A DNA stretch of 59,553 nt from Oscillospiraceae bacterium (GTDB taxonomy: Bacteria; Bacillota; Clostridia; Oscillospirales; Acutalibacteraceae). Numbering within the stretch: the first letter of the stretch is position 1; each line of letters opens with the position of its first letter. The notes under the pieces are model-generated. The model did not search any database. It worked only from the letters and a program-made list of their open reading frames with translations, and was not told the DNA's origin. Where the stretch lies: assembly GCA_015066395.1 (NCBI GenBank), contig SVOL01000013.1, positions 1 through 59,553 of the forward strand, given 5' to 3'. Positions 35,427 to 44,769 of this stretch are shown here, piece by piece. Position numbers and translations under genes: made by a program.

Positions 35427-36095
35427 TCAGAAACCCATCGTAACTTTTGGTAAAACCTCTTCCGTCCACTCAAAGTACGGTTCAATAGAGCGATAAACAA
35501 AACTGTAGACCATATCGGCCGAACTTTCATCAGCCGGTATCTCATTACGCAAGACCTTGACGTAATTGCAGAAAATAACATCAAGAATATGGTTCAAAAG
35601 CGCCCAGACATTTGTACCTTTTTTAAACGCCGGAGCAAATCCGTCAACTACCCTCTGATAAGCCTTGGCACGTTCATCAACAGGATACGAATCGTAATGC
35701 TGAGAGTAATAATACTTGATAAAAAACGAGCATTTATCTCGATTACCGATCAAAAACTCCCAATATTTCCCAAAAAATCTTCTGCTGCGTTCGCGAAAAT
35801 CGACCTCATCAGAGTCCATGATCGGAAGAAAACGCATGATTGCAGAAACCATTTCTTCATCAAGATATGCAAAAGCTTCCTTCAGCATATCGTCCTTATC
35901 GTTAAAAAACCGATAAATGTAAGCTTCATTGATGCCCGAGTGTGTGGAAATTGCCTTTGTAGTTGCTCTGTGGATACCGTCATTCGCAACCACATGGATA
36001 GTGCTATCAATGAGCTTTTGGCGCATTTCGCACTGCAACAATTCTTTTTCCCCATTTCTTAATAAAATCACGGTCACACCGCAAGACATCGACAT
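35427..36095 (-). CDS. TetR-family transcriptional regulator
   Basis: About 222 residues. The N-terminal HTH shows RQKLIDSTIHVVANDGIHRA and GINEAYIYRFFNDKDDM, typical of TetR; the C-terminal ligand domain is unspecific. The start is unsure: the ATG at 36095 has AAGGGG nine bases ahead, while a TTG further in, behind GGGGAA, would give a shorter N-terminus. The upstream region contains GACCGCTTAAAGC (minus strand near 36197-36185), similar to the palindrome in the ior and symporter promoters, so it may control them and itself. That link is inference. Confidence 0.85.
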   Translation of the reverse strand: MSMSCGVTVILLRNGEKELLQCEMRQKLIDSTIHVVANDGIHRATTKAISTHSGINEAYIYRFFNDKDDMLKEAFAYLDEEMVSAIMRFLPIMDSDEVDFRERSRRFFGKYWEFLIGNRDKCSFFIKYYYSQHYDSYPVDERAKAYQRVVDGFAPAFKKGTNVWALLNHILDVIFCNYVKVLRNEIPADESSADMVYSFVYRSIEPYFEWTEEVLPKVTMGF

Positions 36096-36207
36096 AAACC
36101 CATACCCCTTGCGGCGGTACCACTTTCGAGCCAAGTCACCTTAGCATGCAGTAATTGTAGCATACACTTAACAACAAATCAATGCTTTAAGCGGTCAAAA
36201 CAAAAAG

Positions 36208-36338
36208 TTTGTCAAATTTCTCCATTTTTAATCCAAATCAAATCTCAACAAATGGTAATTTTGCCACAAATATTATGAATATTTGTCACATTTTGTCGAA
36301 TTTTTGTCATTTTAAAGGAAATTTTCAAGCATTTTGTC
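36208..36338 (+). repeat. Phased TTTGTC repeats
   Basis: TTTGTC occurs with its GTC at 36211, 36285, 36295, 36306 and 36336. The last four are 10, 11 and 30 bases apart, i.e. on one face of the helix. One copy is TTTTGTCGAATT, an exact match to the core of a Spo0A box. The region from 36135 to 36360 has no gene. Confidence 0.45.
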
Positions 36339-36360
36339 GTCGGAATTGAGTGCTTTTACA

Positions 36361-36690
36361 AAAAACAGTCCACCGGACGGTTTTATTAACGCTCAGACCC
36401 TCTTAAGTGTCGAGTCCCTATTATAGTATGTAAAAAAGAACGCCCACCTAATGGTGAGCGTTCTTTTTTGGCGCGCTGGAAGGGACAAAGATTTGCTCTG
36501 CAAATCTTTGTGGCTCGACGACCGTTGGCAAAGCCAACAGTACCCGTCTCACCGCTCTTCGCTAAAAACAGTCCACCGGACTGTTTTATTAACGCTCAGA
36601 CCCTCTTAAGTGTCGAGTCCCTATTATAGTATGTAAAAAAGAACGCCCACCTAATGGTGAGCGTTCTTTTTTGGCGCGCTGGAAGGGACT
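36361..36690 (-). repeat. 203-bp tandem duplication downstream of tRNA-Arg
   Basis: About 124 bases starting AAAAACAGTCCACCGG at 36361 recur at 36564, an offset of 203. Each copy holds the AACAGTCC/GGACTGTT hairpin, TCGAGTCCCT (complement of the tRNA-Arg T-arm), the terminator and the tRNA 3' end TGGCGCGCTGGAAGGGAC. The outer copy ends there and is a tRNA remnant; the inner copy runs on into the real tRNA. The spacer carries AAAGATTTGC/GCAAATCTTT and GTTGGC/GCCAAC hairpins. Confidence 0.8.
36635..36671 (-). terminator. Terminator of tRNA-Arg
   Basis: AAAAAAGAACGCCCAC pairs with GTGAGCGTTCTTTTTT, with one G-T type mismatch. A second copy of it stands about 203 bases further on. Confidence 0.88.
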
Positions 36691-36748
36691 CGAACCCCTG
36701 ACCTACTGGTTCGTAGCCAGTCACTCTATCCAACTGAGCTACCAGCGC
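36672..36748 (-). tRNA. tRNA-Arg (ACG)
   Basis: Acceptor GCGCTGG pairs with CCAGCGC, anticodon arm ACTGG-CTACGAA-CCAGT gives ACG, T-arm GGGGTTCGAGTCCC, CCA encoded. ACG is read as inosine-containing ICG in bacteria. Confidence 0.95.
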
Positions 36749-36776
36749 AAGAGCAGTCCTTTAAGACTGCCATAGT

Positions 36777-36805
36777 ATAATATCACAAGACTTTCGAAAA
36801 ATCAA
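36777..36805 (-). promoter_or_regulatory. Promoter of tRNA-Arg
   Basis: Minus strand TTGATT (36805-36800), 17 bases, TATTAT (36782-36777). Confidence 0.7.
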
Positions 36806-36851
36806 TAGTAATTTTTGAATTTTGCTAAAAATTTTTGATTTACCGTCTGCT

Positions 36852-38390
36852 TTACAGCTCGTCCCAATACTTTCTATCCAGACTTCTGAAGCGGATAGCC
36901 TGAGTGATATGGTTGACGTCGATCATCTCGCTTCCGTCCAGATCGGCGACCGTTCGGGCGATTTTAAGCACGCGGTCGTACGATCTTGCCGACATTCCCA
37001 ACCGCTCAAACGCACTTTTCAAAACAGCGGTTGCCGTTTCGGTCAGCACACAGTATTTAGCGATCAACGTCGAGTTGAGACGGGCATTGCAGTTGACACC
37101 CGTTCCCTTATACCTTTCCTGCTGCAATTTTCGTGCTTTTTCGACACGCGCTCTGATATCAGCCGAAGTCTCGCCGTCAGCCTTGCCGGTCAACTCATCA
37201 TACTCGACCGCAGGCACCTCAACGTGAATATCCAGTCGGTCCAGCATAGGTCCCGAGATCTTGCCCAAATACTTTTTGACCGCTAAGGGAGAACAGATAC
37301 ACTTCTTTTTCGGGTGACCGAAAAATCCGCACGGACAAGGGTTCATAGCGGCGACGAGCGAAAATTCACAAGGATATGTAAGCCGTCCGTTGACCCTCGA
37401 AATAGTGACGTTTCCGTCCTCTATCGGCGCTCGTAAAACCTCCATTGCCTGGCGTGAAAATTCAGGAAACTCGTCCAAAAACAGCACGCCGTTGTGTGCC
37501 AGCGAAATTTCGCCGGGCTTGGGTATCATTCCGCCACCCGAAAGGCCTGCCGCAGATACTGTATGGTGCGGTGAACGGAACGGTCTTGTTGTTATCAACG
37601 GAATATCGGTCGGCAAAGTTCCTGCGACCGAATGGATCTTAGTGGTTTCTATCGACTCGTCAAAGCTCATTGACGGCAATATTCCGGGCAACCGCTTGGC
37701 CAGCATACTTTTGCCCGATCCCGGCGGACCTATGAGCAACACGTTGTGACCGCCTGCGGCGGCTATCTCCAAAGCGCGTTTAGCGGCGGCCTGCCCCTTA
37801 ACGTCGCTGAAGTCGGGACATGGGCTTCGCTCTGACACCTGCTTTATATCGGGGCTTGCCATGGGCAGTATCGACGTCTCTCCCGAAAGAAACGACACCA
37901 GCTGGCTGACCGATCTTACCGGGTAGATCTCGATTTTATCAACTACCGATGCCTCATAAGCGTTCTGCTCGGGCACAAAAAAGCGTTTGATGCCATTGCG
38001 TTTAGCCTCAATGACCATCGATAGCATACCGTTAACGCCTCTCAGTCTTCCGTCGAGCGACAGTTCACCAATAAATGCGCACTCATCGAGGTCTATCTGT
38101 GGCATCAGTTGACCCGTGGCGTTAAGTATCGCCAACAGACTGGGCAGGTCGTACATCGAACCGGCCTTCCTTATATCCGCCGGAGCCAGATTGACCGTGA
38201 TCCTGGTGCCCGGAAACTTGAAACCCGAATTTTTCAGAGCACTCCTCACTCGGTCGCGCGACTCCTTTACCGCGGCGTCGGGAAGACCCACAATGTCGAA
38301 AGCCGACATTCCGACCGATATATCAGCCTCGACCTCGACCATATACGCCTCTATACCGAAAATACCGGCACTGTGTAATCTTGTAAACAT
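36852..38390 (-). CDS. comM: YifB/ComM-type magnesium chelatase-like ATPase
   Basis: 512 residues: N-terminal Lon-protease-like (ChlI) domain with VGLPDAAVKESRDRVRSAL, then an AAA+ module with Walker A GPPGSGKSMLAKRLPG, Walker B LFLDEFPEF and the NPCPCGFFG zinc-like loop, then the C-terminal Mg-chelatase helical domain. ComM homologues are branch-migration helicases in transformation and recombination. Single gene; ends about 100 bases before the tRNA-Arg gene. Confidence 0.92.
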   Translation of the reverse strand: MFTRLHSAGIFGIEAYMVEVEADISVGMSAFDIVGLPDAAVKESRDRVRSALKNSGFKFPGTRITVNLAPADIRKAGSMYDLPSLLAILNATGQLMPQIDLDECAFIGELSLDGRLRGVNGMLSMVIEAKRNGIKRFFVPEQNAYEASVVDKIEIYPVRSVSQLVSFLSGETSILPMASPDIKQVSERSPCPDFSDVKGQAAAKRALEIAAAGGHNVLLIGPPGSGKSMLAKRLPGILPSMSFDESIETTKIHSVAGTLPTDIPLITTRPFRSPHHTVSAAGLSGGGMIPKPGEISLAHNGVLFLDEFPEFSRQAMEVLRAPIEDGNVTISRVNGRLTYPCEFSLVAAMNPCPCGFFGHPKKKCICSPLAVKKYLGKISGPMLDRLDIHVEVPAVEYDELTGKADGETSADIRARVEKARKLQQERYKGTGVNCNARLNSTLIAKYCVLTETATAVLKSAFERLGMSARSYDRVLKIARTVADLDGSEMIDVNHITQAIRFRSLDRKYWDEL

Positions 38391-38410
38391 TCTACCACTC
38401 CGAAATTCAA

Positions 38411-38440
38411 AACGGCCGCAGCCGTATGGCCACAGCCGTT
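38411..38440 (-). terminator. Terminator after the htrA gene
   Basis: On the minus strand AACGGC...GCCGTT with an inner GGCC/GGCT stem is followed by TTTTGAATTT. Confidence 0.6.
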
Positions 38441-38452
38441 AAGGTTTAAAAA

Positions 38453-39751
38453 TCAATATCCGTTATTTGAACCGATGGTGACCGTCGTCGTATAGTACTT
38501 GCCGTTACGATAGCCCTTAACGGTGACCTTCGTTTCAGGTGTGCAGTCATTGAGCGCATCGATAAACTCGGTGTACTCGCTGATCTTCTTGGAATTAAAC
38601 TCGGTGATGATATCACCTGCACGAATACCGGCAAGATCGGCAGGACCGTTCTTAACGACGCTCTTGACCGCGGCACCTCTCGGCAGATTATACTGCTCTA
38701 AATACGCGCCCGAATAGGTGTATATCTCAATGCCGATGTAGGGTGACGGCTTATCCTTATTTTCCATAATTTTGCCGATGACCTCAAGCACTTTGTTGGC
38801 AGGAATGGCAAAACCCATACCCTCAAAGCTCTCATCCACCAGTTTAGATGAATTGATACCTATAAGCTGACCGGTGGAATTAAGCAAAGCGCCGCCCGAA
38901 TTGCCGGGGTTTATTGCGGCATCGGTCTGGATAAGATCCATCTCGCCGATAGAATCAATGGTAATAGAACGGTTAAGACCGCTGACAATTCCGTAAGAGA
39001 CCGAGCCCATAAACTCAATTCCTCCGGGGCAACCGATGGCGACAGCATATTGACCGACCTTAAGTGCATCAGAGTCGGCGATCTCAACAGCCGAAAGGCC
39101 TGTTTTATTGATCTTAATGACCGCTAAATCAGCCGAAATGTTGTATCCGACAATTTCGGCCTTAATGGGAGTCTCTCTATCGGAATTAAGATAAACCTCG
39201 ATTATCGACTTGGCGCTGCCCGACTTTGCGACCGCCTCGATCACGTGATAATTAGTAATAATATAGCCGTCGGCGGTATAGATAACTCCCGAACCGTCAG
39301 ATGATGAGTCCTGGCTGCCCAAAAAACCCTGAATAGTGGTGGTTGCACGGATACCGACAACGCTGTCACCGGCCTTTTCGTACACAGCCTCAACCAAAGA
39401 TTCGACCGAGCCTTCAATATTAATGACCGTAGAGCTATTAGAAGAAGATGGCAGTGAGGAAATATCGGTATCAGAACTGCTGCTTTGAGTATTATTAAGA
39501 ACATTCATCGCGAACATAAACGAAACGCCTGCACCGATAAGCACCGATAGCACACAGCAAAGAAGCACGATGCCGATACCGACGCCGGTCTTTTTCTTGT
39601 CCGCTTTTTGCGGTTCTTTAAAACTGCCGTAAGCAGTGTTCGGTGTATAAACATACGGTTTACTCTGCTCGGCAATTTCGGACTTTGCCTCGTTGCCAAC
39701 TGTATTTTCAACCTGCTCTAAAGGTTTAAGATCATTGTTGTTTTCGTTCAT
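38453..39751 (-). CDS. HtrA/DegP-like membrane serine protease
   Basis: 432 residues. A Lys-rich cytosolic N-terminus is followed by one membrane segment (about residues 56-80) and a Ser/Thr linker. The trypsin-like domain has the triad His in TNYHVIEA, Asp in ADLAVIKI and Ser in NPGNSGGALL. A C-terminal PDZ domain (VKNGPADLAGIRAGD) follows. It acts outside the membrane in protein quality control. Start at 39751, preceded by AGGAGG. Confidence 0.95.
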   Translation of the reverse strand: MNENNNDLKPLEQVENTVGNEAKSEIAEQSKPYVYTPNTAYGSFKEPQKADKKKTGVGIGIVLLCCVLSVLIGAGVSFMFAMNVLNNTQSSSSDTDISSLPSSSNSSTVINIEGSVESLVEAVYEKAGDSVVGIRATTTIQGFLGSQDSSSDGSGVIYTADGYIITNYHVIEAVAKSGSAKSIIEVYLNSDRETPIKAEIVGYNISADLAVIKINKTGLSAVEIADSDALKVGQYAVAIGCPGGIEFMGSVSYGIVSGLNRSITIDSIGEMDLIQTDAAINPGNSGGALLNSTGQLIGINSSKLVDESFEGMGFAIPANKVLEVIGKIMENKDKPSPYIGIEIYTYSGAYLEQYNLPRGAAVKSVVKNGPADLAGIRAGDIITEFNSKKISEYTEFIDALNDCTPETKVTVKGYRNGKYYTTTVTIGSNNGY

Positions 39752-39889
39752 TTCAGTCCTCCTGAAACAGTTTTTTGACATCTTTATATTATCTTCCAAA
39801 TATTAACCAAGGCTTTTATTTTTGTAAACTTTTTTTAAACACTATTATTTTACCCTAAATCACCTAAAGTTTCAACCTTTATTTTGATA

Positions 39890-41422
39890 TCACATAAACG
39901 GTGCAAAGGTATTGAGCAGGGCCTGCCCGAACTTCCTGTACCACGGACGCTTTTTCCACGTCTCGAGCAGTATTTCCTCGCAATGCTCCTGGACATCAAA
40001 AAAATGGTCCCGCATATCCGTCACCGCATCAGTTCCGCACATCCACGCTCCGCACTCAAAATGGAAATAGAAGCTTCTGTAATCCATATTGACCGTTCCG
40101 CAGGTAGCAACCGCGTCGTCCGACACAAAGACCTTTGAATGAATAAATCCGGGTGTGAACTCGAAGATCCTGACACCTGCCTCCAGAAGCTCCTCATAAT
40201 TAAACCTTGTTACAGGGTGAACGTACCATTTGTCCTTTTTCTTCGGCGTGATTATACGCACATCGATACCTGCTTTGGCCGCAGAGGTCACCGCCGCTAT
40301 CATCGTGTTATCAAGAATGAGATAGGGCGTCATTATATAAACGTAGTCCTTGGCAGTTCCCAGTATCTGACGGTAAATACCTTCAGCCGGATAGTGGTCG
40401 GTATCCAGAGGATTTTCCATATACGGCTGCACAAATCCGCCGCACTTGGGGAATTCCCTTATAACGTACTTGGCCGCATTCATTTTTTCACGGCTGATAC
40501 TGCTCCACATCTCGCAAAATGCCACAACAAAGCTGGTCGTCGCGGCACCCTTTAAGATGACCGAGCTATCCAGCCAATAACCGTGAGGGCTGTTGATATT
40601 GATGTATTCGTCGGCAATATTCATGCCGCCGGTCATCGAAACGTAACCGTCGACAACACATATCTTTCTGTGATCGCGGTTGTTGAGCAACAGATCGACC
40701 GACGCGCGGATCTTGTTAAACGCCAGCACCTTAATACCTTCGGATCGCAGTTTTTTAACGAAATTTCTGCCCTGTCGGGTTATAGAACCGAAATCATCAA
40801 AAATTATTCTTACTTCAACACCGGCGGCCGCTTTGCGTTTTAAGATCTCGTGTATTTTACTCCACATCTCACCCTTGACAAGAATGAAATACTCCATAAA
40901 AATATACTTTTCGGCGTTTTCAAGTTCCTCGAGCATTCTCGGGAAAAAGTCCTCACCCGGAGCATAAAACTCGACCTTCGTGTCGGTGTAAACGGGATAA
41001 CCCGACTCCCTGTATAAAAACTGCGACTGGCGTGCATGCAAAATATCCTGCTGCTCTAAATACTCCGAGACCTCGCGGTTCTGGGTGAGCAGACGTCGGT
41101 AATGCTTTCTGAAGGCTGCAAGCCTTTTTTTTAAGATCGGTTTGACTCTTCCGTTGCCCCAAAGGAAGAACAACACACCTCCGACAAAGGGCGAAAGGAT
41201 TATGAATATTACCCACGCCATTTTATAGTCGGGATTGCCGCGCGTATTGATTATCATAAATATAAGAACAAGAGCTAATATCTCGAACGCACGGTAAAGC
41301 ACGGTCGCGGCCGAAGACATAGTCATTTCAACCAAAATAAAAAAGCCTATCTGCAACAGCACGAGAAGACCTGCAACGATTATCCTGTTGGGGATCGATG
41401 TGCTTTTTTTACGTATTTTCAT
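39890..41422 (-). CDS. cls: Cardiolipin synthase
   Basis: 510 residues: two N-terminal membrane segments (about 12-35 and 40-62), then two phospholipase-D half-domains with HKD motifs, one beginning DHRKICVVDG and the other IHSKVFVSDD. It joins two phosphatidylglycerols to cardiolipin. GGAGGTGG precedes the ATG. Together with pgsA it covers the anionic lipid branch. Confidence 0.94.
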   Translation of the reverse strand: MKIRKKSTSIPNRIIVAGLLVLLQIGFFILVEMTMSSAATVLYRAFEILALVLIFMIINTRGNPDYKMAWVIFIILSPFVGGVLFFLWGNGRVKPILKKRLAAFRKHYRRLLTQNREVSEYLEQQDILHARQSQFLYRESGYPVYTDTKVEFYAPGEDFFPRMLEELENAEKYIFMEYFILVKGEMWSKIHEILKRKAAAGVEVRIIFDDFGSITRQGRNFVKKLRSEGIKVLAFNKIRASVDLLLNNRDHRKICVVDGYVSMTGGMNIADEYININSPHGYWLDSSVILKGAATTSFVVAFCEMWSSISREKMNAAKYVIREFPKCGGFVQPYMENPLDTDHYPAEGIYRQILGTAKDYVYIMTPYLILDNTMIAAVTSAAKAGIDVRIITPKKKDKWYVHPVTRFNYEELLEAGVRIFEFTPGFIHSKVFVSDDAVATCGTVNMDYRSFYFHFECGAWMCGTDAVTDMRDHFFDVQEHCEEILLETWKKRPWYRKFGQALLNTFAPFM

Positions 41423-41593
41423 TGCCTTGGACCACCTCCGTTTTTATTGCCTTATTGTGAACTTAAAATATTTACTCATTATGTTTATTATACACATTTT
41501 TCCATATTTTTCAACCGAAGAGCCGATATCCAATCTTAAACAATCTGTAAATTTTTGGATAAGCCTGTTTATGATATCAGGGAAATTTTGGGG

Positions 41594-41621
41594 TTGACAA
41601 AACAAAACGCGGTGGTATAAT
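41594..41621 (+). promoter_or_regulatory. Promoter of the thiT transcript
   Basis: TTGACA (41594-41599), 16 bases, TATAAT (41616-41621). Confidence 0.85.
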
Positions 41622-41642
41622 AAAAACACAAATTAACAGAAA

Positions 41643-41729
41643 AGGGTGCTGGAAATCGATCCGGCTGAGATTGAGCGTGTTTCGCTCTGACCGTTATACC
41701 TGATTCGGATAATGCCGACGTAGGAATTT
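41643..41729 (+). promoter_or_regulatory. TPP riboswitch
   Basis: The THI-box elements are present in order: GGGTGC (41645-41650), GGCTGAGA (41664-41671), then ACCTGATTCGGATAATGCC and GACGTAGGAA. It senses thiamine diphosphate and should turn off the downstream thiamine transporter gene through the hairpin at 41749. Confidence 0.95.
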
Positions 41730-41748
41730 TTTCTAACAAAAGATTTTT

Positions 41749-41776
41749 AGGTCTGCGGATTTTCCGTGGACCTTTT
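41749..41776 (+). terminator. Riboswitch-controlled terminator
   Basis: AGGTCTGCGGA pairs with TCCGTGGACCT (two wobble pairs), followed by TTTAATTTT. It lies between the aptamer and the thiT ribosome site. Confidence 0.8.
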
Positions 41777-41855
41777 AATTTTCCCTTTCTGTGAGATTTG
41801 TAATTTAGGTAGCGGCACCGAAAAGCCGCGGCGAAATGCCGGAAAGGAAATATTT

Positions 41856-42512
41856 ATGCAGAACCAAACCATCAAAAAAGCAAAGCCCAACACCGAACGA
41901 CTGGTAGTATCGGCAGTGTTTATAGCACTCGCATCGGTACTTTCCATATTCCAGCCGTTGGCACTTCCGCAAGGCGGCGGCATAACCATTATGAGTATGT
42001 TGCCCATTATCCTTTTGTCCTACCGTTACGGTATGCTTTGGGGCCTATTTTCATCATTTATCTACTCTGTTATCCAGATGTTTTTAGGCTTTAACACAGT
42101 AAGCGCCTTCTTTATGCCTGGCGACGATCAGCAGATCTGGTGGCGAGCAATACTTATAGTGCTGCTCGATTACATCATCGCCTACACAGCAATGTGTTTA
42201 GGCGGTCTCTTCAGAAACAAGGCTAACCCCACCGTCGCGCTGTGTCTCGGAGCGGTAGTTGCTCTGTCGGTCCGCTACATCGTGCACATCATTTCAGGTG
42301 CCGTCTTCTTCGGTGCCTGGGCCGAGTGGTGGTTCACCGATATTATGGGCGGCGAATTCGGAGCCGGTGTTTTGTCTCAGTATTCCGGCTTCTCACTTGC
42401 TTTGATATACTCTGTGTTCTATAACGGTCTTTATATGATCCCTGAGATAATTTTAACCGCGATCGGCGGATTTGTTGTCGGTAAGATCCCCTATCTTGCG
42501 AAGAAAAACTGA
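41856..42512 (+). CDS. thiT: Thiamine ECF transporter S component
   Basis: 218 residues, six membrane segments. The N-terminus (TERLVVSAVFIALASVLS) and the AEWWFTDIMGG segment with aromatic residues are characteristic of ThiT, which binds thiamine at subnanomolar affinity and uses shared EcfAAT energising subunits coded elsewhere. The TPP riboswitch upstream confirms the substrate. GGAAAGGAAA precedes the ATG. Confidence 0.95.
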   Translation: MQNQTIKKAKPNTERLVVSAVFIALASVLSIFQPLALPQGGGITIMSMLPIILLSYRYGMLWGLFSSFIYSVIQMFLGFNTVSAFFMPGDDQQIWWRAILIVLLDYIIAYTAMCLGGLFRNKANPTVALCLGAVVALSVRYIVHIISGAVFFGAWAEWWFTDIMGGEFGAGVLSQYSGFSLALIYSVFYNGLYMIPEIILTAIGGFVVGKIPYLAKKN

Positions 42513-42529
42513 AAATTAAACAAAACTCA

Positions 42530-42567
42530 AACGGGTTCAAGTAATTATCTCGAACCCGTTTTTTTTA
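42530..42567. terminator. Terminator between thiT and topB
   Basis: AACGGGTTC pairs with GAACCCGTT, followed by TTTTTT on the plus strand. The convergent topB gene ends inside its T-run. Confidence 0.85.
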
Positions 42568-44666
42568 ATCGTTAAAATCGAAAACCGCTTTGTCACCGTC
42601 GAGACGCAAGGCCGCCGAAAACGGCTTTCCGGCTTTTGATATAAAGCCATTTAACTTCTGTGTTTTTCCGTTTTGCAACAGTTGTCTTGCCGCCGATATC
42701 GGTATGACTCGGTGGCATATTTCGAGATTGACACGGAATTTACAACCGTCCTTGTAGCCTTCACAGCCGTATCCGTAACGACCGCGAAGCACGCGTTTGC
42801 CACAAATAGGACAGGTGCCGACCTCGTCACCTGCAACACCGATCTCACGGTCATCGGACGGATCCGACGGCTTTGTTGCAAAGACTTCATTTATCTCATT
42901 TCTGGCCAGCGTGACACAGTCACCCACGGTTATCTCGCCGCGGTAGACCTGCTTCAATGCTCGACCTAAATGCGCGGTCTTTTCTTTTTCCATATTAATA
43001 TTAAGCCGCGACAGCGATTCGATAAAGAACACACCGCCGTCAAGAATATAATAACTGTTATTTTTAAGCATTATGTATCCTGAGTCGATGGCGTTTTGGA
43101 TAATGCTTGTACGCGTTGCTTCGGTACCGATCTCCACACCCTCAAATATAGCGCGGTACTCTTCCATATCATCCTCATCTTCGCTGCTTTGTGCCGCGGC
43201 CTTTAGGTCGCGGTACGGGTTTTTGAGGAAATTGTTAAGCGTTTCAACCGTGTAATGCTTCGGTGGTGAGGTCTCTTTTTCTTTTGGATTAAAGTCGGTG
43301 TTAACGGTATCGCCGACCTTTAAGTCGGGCAAGACTTTGTCTTTCGACGGTGGATCGTCAAACCTCGTCCAGCCCTTTTCCAAGATGACCGTGCCTTTTA
43401 ATGAAAACTCCTCGTACTCGCCGACTTTTACCTTGATCTCGGTCTTTTCAGCCAAGCATTCTTCGGAGCAGAAAACCGCCACAAAACGGCGGAAAACAGT
43501 CTGATAGACCTTGAGCTCTTCCTCAGACAACGACTCCTTTTTAGGAATCTTAAAGGTCGGGGTCAGTGCTGAGTGCGACTCGATCTTCGAGTCGTCAAAA
43601 ATCGTCTTTTTATCCTTAAATTCGACGGGATATCCCGCGTTTTTCACGCCTTCGATGATCTTTTTGTACTTATCCTTTTCGGCAGTTGCAAGATACTCCG
43701 AGTTGGTTCTGGGATAGGTCAGATAGCCCTCCTCATACAGCTTTTGAACGATTCGCAAAGAATCGTCCATCGACATTTTGTATCGCTTGCCGAGTACATT
43801 CTGCAGTTTTGACAGCGAGAACAGCTTGCCGGGATTGAGCTTGTCCTTTTTGGCGGTTCGATCGGTCACAACCGCCGGCACGGCATTATACGCCGCACAG
43901 CACCGCAAAGCCTTTTCATAATTCTCCTTGCGATACTTCCTCGTGCTCGTCAGTTCGACCTCCTGATCGTTGGTTAAGGCCTTGCTGACGATGGCGTAAT
44001 AGGTTTCGGGCGCAAAGTTTTTAATAGCCATATCGCGGTCGTAAATGGCCTTGACGATAGGCACGATGACCCTTCCGACACGAAGCAATGCACCCGATTT
44101 TAACGTTGCATATCTCGACAAATTGATACCATAAAGCCAGTCAACATAGGTTCGCGAAAAGCCTTCGTTGGCCAAAGGGTCATAATGTTCCTGCTCCAGA
44201 CTTTCGGCCAACTGCTTTGCCACCGTTTCGGGAGTCTGATCAGGCAACCAAAGTCGACCGATCGGCTTTTCCGATCTCAGGGCATTCATAATGCACAATC
44301 GGATTATGATCTCCCCCTCACGGTCAGCGTCTCCCGCGTTGATGATTTTTTCGACGTCGGGTCGGTTGCAAAGTGACTCTAACACCGAAAACTGACGGCT
44401 GACTCCCTCGTCGACCGTTCTTTCCTTACCGCGGGTTCGGAGTTTATACTGAAACTTTCGGGATAAAACGGCAGACCCTCCAACGACCATTTTGCACCGT
44501 AGTCGCCGGTATAGTCCTCAATATCGTAAAGCTGAAAAAGGTGACCCAAGGCCCAACTGACGAGGTAGCCGTTGCCCTCAAAATAACCGTCGCGGCGTTG
44601 CATTTTGCCAATGCCTGCACAGATATTTCTCGCCAAACTCGGCTTTTCCGCAATTATCAGTATCAC
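42565..44666 (-). pseudogene. topB: DNA topoisomerase III with one-base frameshift
   Basis: Two overlapping frames together make a normal ~700-residue type IA topoisomerase. Residues 1 to about 75 (ILIIAEKPSLARNI, WALGHL) run in one frame to about 44457; the rest, with GDADREGEIIIRL, YPRTNSEYL and a C-terminal zinc-finger-like CPICGKRVLRGRYGYGC part, continues in another. The junction reads CCCGAAAGTTTCAG on the minus strand; one more A would give PEKFQYKL, the usual sequence. So one base was lost from an A-run (44456-44458 on the plus strand). A real mutation, an assembly error or slippage are all possible. The protein resembles plasmid-type TopB of Firmicutes. Confidence 0.88.
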
Positions 44667-44731
44667 TTTCCGTCACCTGCCTTTATTTAGATAATATCAT
44701 AAACCATAAAAATTTACAAGTGTATCAAACT

Positions 44732-44766
44732 TAAACGACCTATCCTAAAAAAGGATAGGTCGTTTA
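44732..44766 (-). terminator. Terminator after aspS
   Basis: TAAACGACCTATCCT pairs perfectly with AGGATAGGTCGTTTA. The T-run on the minus side is short. Confidence 0.75.
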
Positions 44767-44769
44767 GAT

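Noticed and set aside
36472-36490. A second tRNA-Arg
   Set aside because: Only the last 18 bases of the 3' end are present; it is a remnant of the tandem duplication.
44456-44458. Programmed frameshift in topB
   Set aside because: The A-run has only three bases and no downstream stimulatory stem or Shine-Dalgarno-like element stands out; a simple deletion or assembly error is more likely.
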